Source: Pyramidobacter sp.
GTDB lineage: Bacteria > Synergistota > Synergistia > Synergistales > Dethiosulfovibrionaceae
Assembly (NCBI GenBank): GCA_017940445.1
Contig: JAGAYQ010000040.1
Span: 1-7,969 of the forward strand
DNA: 7,969 bases
Direction: 5' to 3'
This document shows positions 1 to 5,153 of this stretch, piece after piece (the first letter of the stretch is position 1; every line of letters begins with the position of its first letter). Below the pieces are notes generated by a model, which saw only the letters and a list, made by a program, of their open reading frames with translations, did no database searches and was not told the DNA's origin. The position numbers and the translations under genes are program-made.

Positions 1-459
1 CAGTCCGAGGATGACGTAGGCCAGGGCCGTTTTTGCGCCGAAGACGCCCGTCAGCAGGACGAGACTGCCGAGGTCGACCATCGGCGACGAGATCAGGAAT
101 GAGAAGGTCACGCCCAGCGGCAGGCCCGCGCTGGTGAAGCCCATGAAGATAGGGATCGAAGAGCACGAGCAGAACGGCGTGACCGTCCCGAGCAGCGCCG
201 CGATGACGTTCGCGGCAAGCCCTCGGAAGCGGCCCATGATCCTGCGGCTCCGCTCGGGCGGGAAATAGCTCTGTACAAATGAGATGCTGAAGATCAGCAC
301 GCACAGCAGGACTGTGATCTTGACCGTATCGTAAAGAAAAAAGTTCACGCTGGCGCCGAACTTTCCCTGGACGTCGATCCCGGCTGCCGAAAGCCCCTGG
401 GCGATCAGCGCGTTCAGCCATTTCATGCCCAGGACCTGATCCTGAATCACTTTCCACAT
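1..459 (-). CDS. COG0701/DUF318 (ArsP-like) permease, N-terminal 153 residues
   Basis: Reading the minus strand from the ATG at 459-457 gives 153 codons without a stop, running off the window edge. The family is usually about 300-350 residues, so roughly half is present. Visible features are a hydrophobic segment at about residues 40-62, then the family signature TPFCSCSSIPIF at residues 94-105, followed by a Gly/Pro-rich hydrophobic stretch containing FLISSPM (121-127) and another hydrophobic segment to the edge. The Cys-Ser-Cys in the signature matches the paired cysteines of this permease family, which includes ArsP, an efflux permease for trivalent organoarsenicals. A GAGAGG ribosome binding site lies about 12 nt upstream. 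It follows the ArsR-type regulator on the same strand after 145 bp, which supports metal(loid) export at the cytoplasmic membrane. Family assignment is firm; the exact substrate is inference. Confidence 0.88.
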   Translation of the reverse strand, partial: MWKVIQDQVLGMKWLNALIAQGLSAAGIDVQGKFGASVNFFLYDTVKITVLLCVLIFSISFVQSYFPPERSRRIMGRFRGLAANVIAALLGTVTPFCSCSSIPIFMGFTSAGLPLGVTFSFLISSPMVDLGSLVLLTGVFGAKTALAYVILGL

Positions 460-494
460 GAAAAAATCATTCCTCTCTGCACAAGCATGTTTTT

Positions 495-520
495 CGCATC
501 GATCGTCCGCGATCGATGCG
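495..520. repeat. perfect 11-bp inverted repeat, 4-nt loop
   Basis: CGCATCGATCG (495-505) and CGATCGATGCG (510-520) are exact reverse complements around TCCG. In the arsR-permease transcript (minus strand) the hairpin would be followed by an A-run and not a U-run, so it is not an intrinsic terminator for either strand. It ends 35 nt before the permease start and may be a processing or stabilising hairpin, or a protein-binding palindrome. Confidence 0.7.
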
Positions 521-541
521 TCGACGCTGAATCTATCGAAT

Positions 542-558
542 CATTGAAATTTTTCTAT
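542..558. repeat. second, inverted copy of the arsR-promoter element
   Basis: Plus strand CATTGAAATTTTTCTAT at 542-558 matches, with one mismatch in 17, the minus-strand sequence CATTGACATTTTTCTAT at 981-965, which contains the arsR -35 hexamer. The two copies lie in opposite orientation, one in the arsR promoter and one in the arsR-permease gap. It could be a second binding site for the regulator, or a duplicated promoter fragment. No good -10 hexamer follows it, so I do not call it a promoter. Confidence 0.5.
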
Positions 559-576
559 TTTAAGCCGTTTTTTATT

Positions 577-598
577 GCCGGCGGGTCCTTTCGCCGGC
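577..598. repeat. GC-rich hairpin directly after arsR
   Basis: GCCGGCG (577-583) pairs exactly with CGCCGGC (592-598) around an 8-nt loop. It lies 7-28 bp past the arsR-like stop codon on the minus strand. The T-run is on the wrong side for a rho-independent terminator of the minus-strand transcript, so an RNA-stability or processing element between the two cistrons is more likely. Confidence 0.5.
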
Positions 599-604
599 AT
601 GTGA

Positions 605-916
605 TTATTCGGCGCTGCGGTGGCAAATGCAGTCGGCTTTCGGCTGAAACATCGTTCCGAGCGTGGTGAGCATCTGATCGAGAGCAGGACGGTTGAGCGA
701 GTAAAACGTGTTCTTGCCTTCCCTGCGGTCGAGGACGATCCCGGCTTCTGTCAGGACTTTCATGTCATGCGAAAGCGTCGGCTGGGTGATGCGGAAGGAT
801 TCCAGGATGACGCAGGCGCACAGTTCGCCGCAGGAAAGCATGTCCACGATGCGCAGTCTCTTGGGATCGGAGATTGCTTTCAGCATCTTGGACACATCAA
901 TGTACACCTTTTCCAT
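605..916 (-). CDS. arsR: ArsR/SmtB-family metalloregulatory repressor
   Basis: This is a 103-residue winged-helix repressor of usual ArsR length. The N-terminus MEKVYIDVSKMLKAISDPKR leads into the typical LRIVDML helix. ELCACVI at residues 31-37 carries the Cys-x-Cys of the alpha-3 metal site (Cys33, Cys35, with Cys29 nearby). The recognition helix ITQPTLSHDMKVLTEAGIV (residues 43-61) is followed by the wing DRREGKNTFYSL. The C-terminus has a further Cys-x-Cys-His (Cys96, Cys98). Thiol ligands of this kind bind As(III), Sb(III) or other thiophilic ions and release DNA. I chose the ATG at 916 because GGGAGG lies just upstream; the open frame continues further, but the next upstream ATG overlaps that Shine-Dalgarno. 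It is first in a minus-strand unit with the permease and probably autoregulated through the inverted repeat over its promoter. Confidence 0.9.
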   Translation of the reverse strand: MEKVYIDVSKMLKAISDPKRLRIVDMLSCGELCACVILESFRITQPTLSHDMKVLTEAGIVLDRREGKNTFYSLNRPALDQMLTTLGTMFQPKADCICHRSAE

Positions 917-936
917 GAGCCGCCCTCCCATCGAAG

Positions 937-973
937 TTTTTCTATGAGAGATTCTAATGCACAGATAGAAAAA
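937..973. promoter_or_regulatory. inverted repeat over the arsR promoter, candidate operator
   Basis: TTTTTCTAT (937-945) and ATAGAAAAA (965-973) are exact 9-bp inverted arms separated by 19 bp. They flank the -10 hexamer, and one arm fills the spacer next to the -35. This is the position expected for an autorepressor operator of the ArsR family. Binding by this particular regulator is inference. Confidence 0.55.
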
Positions 974-979
974 TGTCAA
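951..979 (-). promoter_or_regulatory. sigma-70-type promoter of arsR-permease
   Basis: On the minus strand TTGACA (979-974) is a perfect -35, followed after exactly 17 nt by TAGAAT (956-951), five of six matches to TATAAT. It would start transcription at about 944, some 28 nt upstream of the arsR-like start codon. Confidence 0.75.
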
Positions 980-1024
980 TGTATTGTTTGAAAATTTTTT
1001 CGTGATTTTTGTGAAATAACTGAC

Positions 1025-1053
1025 TTGACAGGAGATAAGCAGGCTTGTATGAT
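1025..1053 (+). promoter_or_regulatory. sigma-70-type promoter driving the SDR/gcvP-like unit
   Basis: TTGACA at 1025-1030 and TATGAT at 1048-1053 are spaced by exactly 17 nt, giving a near-consensus promoter with a predicted start near 1060. It is back-to-back with the arsR promoter (45 bp between the two -35 hexamers). The leader to the first gene would be about 260 nt. The palindrome at 1068 sits just inside the transcribed region, a position suited to repression. Confidence 0.65.
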
Positions 1054-1067
1054 GTGAATCGTCAATA

Positions 1068-1077
1068 TTGTATACAA
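1068..1077. promoter_or_regulatory. TTGTATACAA palindrome, GntR/FadR-type operator candidate
   Basis: This perfect 10-bp palindrome lies about +8 to +17 relative to the predicted start of the 1025-1053 promoter. It fits the TNGT-(N)-ACNA half-site rule of GntR/FadR (FCD) regulators. A related copy lies 121 bp downstream. No GntR gene is visible in the window, so the regulator would be encoded elsewhere. Confidence 0.55.
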
Positions 1078-1130
1078 ACTTATGCTTGCCATAGAACATG
1101 CCCTCGCCGTGAAATGCTCAGAGACTGACG

Positions 1131-1150
1131 TTTTAAATATGGATTTAAAA
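1131..1150. repeat. 8-bp AT-rich inverted repeat in leader
   Basis: TTTTAAAT (1131-1138) and ATTTAAAA (1143-1150) are exact reverse complements around ATGG. The repeat lies between the two GTATAC boxes. It may be a protein-binding palindrome or a weak leader hairpin; its role is unknown. The rest of 1080-1319 shows no convincing gene; a 64-codon open frame from 1082 lacks a ribosome binding site and a recognisable product. Confidence 0.35.
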
Positions 1151-1188
1151 AGCCGTCAGGCGGCCGCAATTCTGTCAGTCAGAAAAAT

Positions 1189-1198
1189 TTGTATACGA
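1189..1198. promoter_or_regulatory. second GTATAC box, GntR-type operator candidate
   Basis: TTGTATACGA matches the palindrome at 1068-1077 at nine of ten positions and also fits TNGT..ACNA. The shared pattern across both sites is TTGTATAC-n-AA. Two sites 121 bp apart in the same leader could allow cooperative binding or looping. Confidence 0.5.
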
Positions 1199-1271
1199 AT
1201 TGAGCCGAACGGCGCTTTGGCGCGCGCAAAAATCTTATGCGCTGACCACCCCAAAAAAACAAGATCACCGT

Positions 1272-1277
1272 TATAAT
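1272..1277 (+). promoter_or_regulatory. possible proximal -10 element of the SDR gene
   Basis: A perfect TATAAT hexamer lies 43 bp upstream of the SDR start codon. At the right distance upstream there is no recognisable -35 hexamer, only a C/A-rich stretch. It could be a weak or activator-dependent second promoter, or a chance match in AT-rich leader DNA. Confidence 0.3.
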
Positions 1278-1319
1278 GAGGGAACAATCTTCTCATTGTG
1301 CAAGGGGGTTTTGTAAGGG

Positions 1320-2102
1320 ATGATCGACCTCAACGTTTTATGCGGCATGAAAGGCAAGAGCGTGATGGTGACAGGCGCCACATCAGGACTGGGCGCCGGC
1401 ATCGCGAAATTTTTTGCCTCAGCGGGGGTAAGAGTGATGGGACTGGGCCGCAATGAGCGGGCCGGTCAGGCGGTGGTCGACGAGATCACGGCTGCCGGCG
1501 GTGACGCCGTTTTTCAGAAGTGCGACGTCACAAAGATGGCCGACTGCGTTGCGGCAGCAGAAGCGGCGCAGAAGCGCTTCGGGCGTATCGACTGCCTCGT
1601 CAACTGCGCCGGCGACACCCGGCGCCGTACGGTGGAAGACCTGATGGAAGATGAATGGGACACGGTCATCGACGCGACGCTGAAAGGCGTGTACATGATG
1701 TGTCACTGTGTCGTGCCCTACATGAAGAAGCAGGGCGGCGGCAAGATCGTCAACATCGGCTCCGGCTGGGCGCTCAAGGGCGGTGATCACGCCGTGGCCT
1801 ACTGCGCGTCCAAGGGCGGCGTCTGGAACATGACGCGCGCGCTGGCGATCGACTGCGGTCCGCACAACATCAACGTCAACTGCGTCTGCCCGGGCGACTG
1901 CGATACGCCGATGCTCAAAAAGGAATGCGAGCAGCTGGGCGGCGTCTATGACGACGAGTTCAAGGCCTCGTGCGCCGTGCGTCCGATCGCCCGGCTCGGC
2001 AGGCCCGAGGACGTGGCGATGTGCGTCTTCTTCCTGTGCAGCGGCATGTCACCGTGGGTCACGGGCTCGGCGCTGGTCGTCGACGGCGGCGGCATCGCCT
2101 AG
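1320..2102 (+). CDS. short-chain dehydrogenase/reductase (classical SDR), altered catalytic Asn
   Basis: This 260-residue protein is a full-length classical SDR: TGATSGLG cofactor loop (residues 18-25), CDV (68-70), NCAG (95-98, the NNAG motif), catalytic Ser148, Tyr161 and Lys165 (YCASK), PG..TP (191-197), and a C-terminal DGGGIA. Gly43-Arg44 at the end of beta-2, where NAD enzymes have Asp, leans towards NADP(H). The fourth catalytic residue, Asn in VNLxG, is Thr120 here (ATLKG). It is cysteine-rich for an SDR (about 16 Cys). Nearest relatives by eye are 3-oxoacyl/polyol-type reductases, but the substrate is unknown. The start at 1320 is supported by AAGGGGG ending 11 nt upstream; the internal Met10 lacks a ribosome site. 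It is first in the gcvPA/gcvPB-like unit and probably supplies or consumes a carbonyl intermediate of that pathway (inference). Confidence 0.88.
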   Translation: MIDLNVLCGMKGKSVMVTGATSGLGAGIAKFFASAGVRVMGLGRNERAGQAVVDEITAAGGDAVFQKCDVTKMADCVAAAEAAQKRFGRIDCLVNCAGDTRRRTVEDLMEDEWDTVIDATLKGVYMMCHCVVPYMKKQGGGKIVNIGSGWALKGGDHAVAYCASKGGVWNMTRALAIDCGPHNINVNCVCPGDCDTPMLKKECEQLGGVYDDEFKASCAVRPIARLGRPEDVAMCVFFLCSGMSPWVTGSALVVDGGGIA

Positions 2103-2123
2103 AAATAATTATTTCGCACTTTA

Positions 2124-2153
2124 AGCGCCGCTTTTTTAAGCGGCGCTGTTTTT
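2124..2153 (+). terminator. intercistronic terminator-like hairpin or attenuator
   Basis: AGCGCCGCTT (2124-2133) and AAGCGGCGCT (2138-2147) form a perfect 10-bp stem with a TTTT loop, followed by GTTTTT. This is a standard rho-independent shape. It starts 22 bp after the SDR stop codon and ends just before the gcvPA-like ribosome site (AGGAGG, 2155-2160). No promoter fits between it and the next gene, so the downstream genes depend on read-through unless an internal promoter exists inside the SDR gene. Confidence 0.7.
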
Positions 2154-2165
2154 CAGGAGGTCATT

Positions 2166-3548
2166 ATGTCGAACAGGAATTATCCGTATATCCCCAACTC
2201 CGATCCGGCGATCCGCGAAGAGATGCTGCGCTTCGTCGGCGCGGATTCGGTGGATGAGCTGATCGAGCGCAATATCCCGCGCGAGCTGCTGCTCAAGCGT
2301 CCCATGGCGCTGCCCCGGCCGCTGACGGATGAGTGCGGTCTGGTGCGCCATGTGTCGGGCATCCTCAATAAAAATGTCACGGCGAACGAGACGATCAGCT
2401 TTCTCGGCGCGGGCTGCTACAACCGTTACGTTCCCGCTCTCGTGGACGAGGTGATCGGGCGCTCGGAATTCCTTTCGGCATACGCCGGCGAGCCGTATGA
2501 GGATCACGGCCGCTTCCAGGCCTGCTTTGAATATGAGAGCATGATGGCCGAGCTGCTCGACTGCGACGTGGTCAACGTGCCCAACTACGACGGCTCGCAG
2601 GCGGCCGGCACGGCGCTGAGGATGGCCACGCGCGTCACAAAGCGCGACGAGGTGCTCATCCCCGCGACGCTTTCGCCCGATGTGACGCGCGCTGTGAAGA
2701 CGTATCTGTCGCCCGACGTGAGCGTGAACACCATCGCTTATGACCGGGCAAGCGGCCGCCTTGACCTGAACGACCTGAAAGCGAAGCTCGGCGAAAAGAC
2801 CGCGGCGGTAATGCTCGCCAATCCCAACTTCTTCGGCGTCGTTGAAGAAGACGCGCAGGCAGTCGCCGACCTGGCCCGCAAAGCCGGCGCGCTGTTTGTC
2901 GTCTATGCCGAGCCGTCCAGTCTGGGCGTGATGAAGCCGCCGTTTCAGTACGGGGCCGACCTTGCCTGCGGCGACATCCAGGCTCTCGGCGTGCATATGA
3001 ATTACGGCGGCGGCGTGGGCGGCTACATCGGCGCCAAGGACCGTCCCGAGATCGTCAGCGAATATCCGTCGCGCCTGTTCGGTCTTGCGCCGACCAGCCA
3101 TGGAGAATGGGGCTTCGGCGACGTGATGTGGGAGCGCACTTCGTTTGCCGTGCGCGATCACGCCAAGGAATTTGTCGGCACGCACGCAGCGCTGTGGAGC
3201 ATCGCTGCCGCCGTGTACCTGAGCAGCCTTGGCCCTCAGGGGATGCGCGAGCTGGGCGCGACGATCGCGCAGAGAACGGCTCTGCTGCGCTCGCGCCTGA
3301 ACGACATCCCCGGCGTGGACGCTCGTCCTCTGAGCGGCGCGGCGTGGCAGGAGTTTGCCGTGAGATTTAAGAACAAGACTGTGGCCGAGGTCAACGCCGC
3401 GCTGCTGAAAAAAGGCATCCTCGGCGGCTTCGACCTCAGCGCCGCCTATCCCGAGCTGGGACAGTGCGCGCTGTACTGCGTCAGCGAACGCACTACGGAA
3501 GACGACATCGGCGCTCTGGTTCTCGCCCTGCGCGAGATCTGCGCCTAG
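2166..3548 (+). CDS. gcvPA: glycine dehydrogenase (decarboxylating) subunit 1-like, divergent GcvPA paralogue
   Basis: In canonical systems GcvPA is the N-terminal half of the P-protein and, with GcvPB, decarboxylates glycine and passes the aminomethyl group to lipoylated GcvH. At 460 residues this one is close to family length. Recognisable blocks are YIPNSD..REEML (8-21), SFLGAGCYNRYVPALVDEVI (78-97), FEYESMMAEL (121-130), YDG (141-143), ANPNFFG (218-224), DIQALG (270-275) and the C-terminal CVSERTTEDDI (438-448). Several usually constant stretches differ: the PYQPEISQGTLQ-type block reads GEPYEDHGRFQ (108-118), the SFGGPYLG block reads NYGGGVGG (279-286), and the ATSNICTNQAL block reads AKEFVGTHAAL (333-343). 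The start is fixed by AGGAGG 5 nt upstream. The gcvPB-like gene follows after 18 bp. Family membership is firm; canonical glycine cleavage is doubtful, so the symbol denotes the family only. Confidence 0.85.
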   Translation: MSNRNYPYIPNSDPAIREEMLRFVGADSVDELIERNIPRELLLKRPMALPRPLTDECGLVRHVSGILNKNVTANETISFLGAGCYNRYVPALVDEVIGRSEFLSAYAGEPYEDHGRFQACFEYESMMAELLDCDVVNVPNYDGSQAAGTALRMATRVTKRDEVLIPATLSPDVTRAVKTYLSPDVSVNTIAYDRASGRLDLNDLKAKLGEKTAAVMLANPNFFGVVEEDAQAVADLARKAGALFVVYAEPSSLGVMKPPFQYGADLACGDIQALGVHMNYGGGVGGYIGAKDRPEIVSEYPSRLFGLAPTSHGEWGFGDVMWERTSFAVRDHAKEFVGTHAALWSIAAAVYLSSLGPQGMRELGATIAQRTALLRSRLNDIPGVDARPLSGAAWQEFAVRFKNKTVAEVNAALLKKGILGGFDLSAAYPELGQCALYCVSERTTEDDIGALVLALREICA

Positions 3549-3566
3549 CGGAAGGAGGAACACGCC

Positions 3567-5153
3567 ATGGATACCATCGCACAGAACCGCGACACCCGTC
3601 TGGACCGCTTTCATCAGGCCAGCTGGAACGAACCCGTCATTTACGAACTGAGCAAGCCCGGCGAGCGCGGCGTCCTCGTTCCGCAGCTGCCGTCCGAAAC
3701 GGTCGCTGCAGCCGGCGAATTCGGCGAGCTGCCTTCAGGCATGCTCCGCGCACAGGCGCCCGATCTGCCGGAGATCGGCCAGCCGCAGCTGGCGCGCCAC
3801 TACAATCACCTTTCTCAGGAAAATCTGGGCGTTGACAGCAACATCGACATCGGTCAGGGCACCTGCACGATGAAGTACAGCCCCAAGGTCAACGACCGCC
3901 TGGCCAGCTGCCCCAAGCTGGCCGACATGCATCCGTATCAGCCCGACTGCACCGCGCAGGGCATCCTCGAGATCATCTGGCGTCTCGGCGGGCTGTTCAA
4001 GGAGATCTCCGGCCTGGATCATTTCAGCATCCAGCCCGGCGGCGGCGCGCACGGCATCCTTGCCATGGCGTCGGTCGTCCGCGCCTACTGGGCTGACAAG
4101 GGCGAGTCGGACCGCGACACGATCGTGACGACGTTTTTCTCGCATCCGGCAGATGCTGCCTGCCCGATCGTCAAGGGCTACAAGGCGATCGTCCTGCCGC
4201 CCGATGCTGAGGGACTGCCTGATCTGGAAGCGTTCAAGGCCGCGCTGAAGACCGGCAGGATCGCCGCGATCTTCATGACCAATCCTGAAGACACCGGCAT
4301 TTTCAACCGCCGCATCGCCGAGTTCACGCGCCTTGCACACGAGGCGGGGGCGCTCTGCTGCTACGACCAGGCCAACGCAAACGGCCTGCTCGGCATCACC
4401 CGCGCCGCTGAGGCGGATTTCGACATGTCGTTCTTCAATTTGCACAAGACGTTCTCGTCGCCGCACGGCTGCGGCGGCCCCGCCGTCGGCCTTGTCGCCT
4501 GCCGCAGTGCGCTGCGGGCGTACATGCCGGCGCCGCTGGTCGAGCATGATGAAAAGCGCGGCTATTATCTCGATTTCGACCTGCCGAAAAGCTGCGGCAA
4601 GGTCAAGTCATTCTGGGGCGTCGCTCCTGTCGCCGTGCGCGCTTATGCCTGGATCATGAGCCTCGGTGCGGACGGCCTGAAAACGGCCTCCGAGACGGCG
4701 ATCCTCAACAACGCCTACTGCATGAAGAAGATCCTCGCCATCCCCGGCGCGTCGATCTGCTTCCCGGAGCATCAGCCGCGCGTTGAGCAGGCCCGTTACA
4801 GCTGGGAAGGCCTGAAAAAGGATACCGGCTTCGGCACCGCCGACGTGCAGCGCCGCATCGCCGATTTCGGCACGCACTACTGGTCCAGCCACGAGCCCTG
4901 GGTCATCCCCGAGCCGTTCACGATCGAGCCGAGCGAAAGCTATTCTAAGGCCGATCTCGATGCTTACTGCGCCGTGCTTGCCCAGATCGCGCGCGAGTGC
5001 CGCGAGCAGCCCGAGCTGATCAAGGGCGCGCCGCACAACAGCACCGTGCACCACATCAGCCATGACTACTTCGACGATCCCGCCAAATGGGCGCTGTCGT
5101 GGCGCAACTACCGGCAGAAATACGACGGCTACTTCCAGCCGAAGAAAAAATAA
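3567..5153 (+). CDS. gcvPB: glycine dehydrogenase (decarboxylating) subunit 2-like, divergent GcvPB paralogue
   Basis: This is the PLP-carrying half of a split P-protein, 528 residues, slightly longer than usual (about 480-510). The family N-terminus YELSKPGERG (26-35) is present. PLP site NLHKTFSSPHG (291-301) holds the Schiff-base lysine Lys294. Asp267 of YDQAN (266-270) fits the PLP-nitrogen aspartate; CTMKY (100-104), GAHG (160-163) and the C-terminal IEPSESYSKADLD (453-465) are also family-like. The canonical AHGTNPASA block is rewritten as SHPADAAC (192-199), with only its His and one Ala kept; PAAGAHGE reads PGGGAHGI, and YDGAN reads YDQAN. A strong AAGGAGG lies 8 nt before the ATG. 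It is coupled to the gcvPA-like gene upstream and overlaps the next gene by one base. No GcvH, GcvT or lipoamide dehydrogenase gene is in view, so a different substrate or acceptor is plausible (inference). Confidence 0.87.
   Translation: MDTIAQNRDTRLDRFHQASWNEPVIYELSKPGERGVLVPQLPSETVAAAGEFGELPSGMLRAQAPDLPEIGQPQLARHYNHLSQENLGVDSNIDIGQGTCTMKYSPKVNDRLASCPKLADMHPYQPDCTAQGILEIIWRLGGLFKEISGLDHFSIQPGGGAHGILAMASVVRAYWADKGESDRDTIVTTFFSHPADAACPIVKGYKAIVLPPDAEGLPDLEAFKAALKTGRIAAIFMTNPEDTGIFNRRIAEFTRLAHEAGALCCYDQANANGLLGITRAAEADFDMSFFNLHKTFSSPHGCGGPAVGLVACRSALRAYMPAPLVEHDEKRGYYLDFDLPKSCGKVKSFWGVAPVAVRAYAWIMSLGADGLKTASETAILNNAYCMKKILAIPGASICFPEHQPRVEQARYSWEGLKKDTGFGTADVQRRIADFGTHYWSSHEPWVIPEPFTIEPSESYSKADLDAYCAVLAQIARECREQPELIKGAPHNSTVHHISHDYFDDPAKWALSWRNYRQKYDGYFQPKKK

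Noticed and set aside
495..520. Intrinsic terminator of arsR
   Set aside because: The hairpin is followed by A-residues in the minus-strand transcript and preceded by T-residues on the plus strand; no U-tract in the right place.
917..1099. N-terminal extension of the ArsR-like protein to 164 residues
   Set aside because: The extension covers the promoter, inverted repeat and Shine-Dalgarno, and reads as AT-rich non-protein sequence; the family starts at about the chosen Met.
1082..1276. 64-codon plus-strand open frame in the long leader, possible leader peptide
   Set aside because: No ribosome binding site, no family resemblance, and it spans the second GTATAC box and the proximal -10; treated as leader DNA.
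1060..1319. Glycine riboswitch upstream of the gcvP-like operon
   Set aside because: I looked for the conserved glycine aptamer core and tandem architecture in the 260-nt leader and did not see them; a covariance-model search would settle it.
2136..3614. 492-codon open frame on the minus strand opposite the gcvPA-like gene
   Set aside because: It mirrors a well-supported gene in GC-rich DNA, has arginine/histidine/alanine-rich composition and no recognisable domain; it is a codon-bias shadow.
5087..5152. Upstream start of the COG3199 gene inside gcvPB
   Set aside because: The extra 22 residues precede the conserved LVNPVAGMGG strand and overlap gcvPB by 67 bases; the TAATG start gives the normal family N-terminus.
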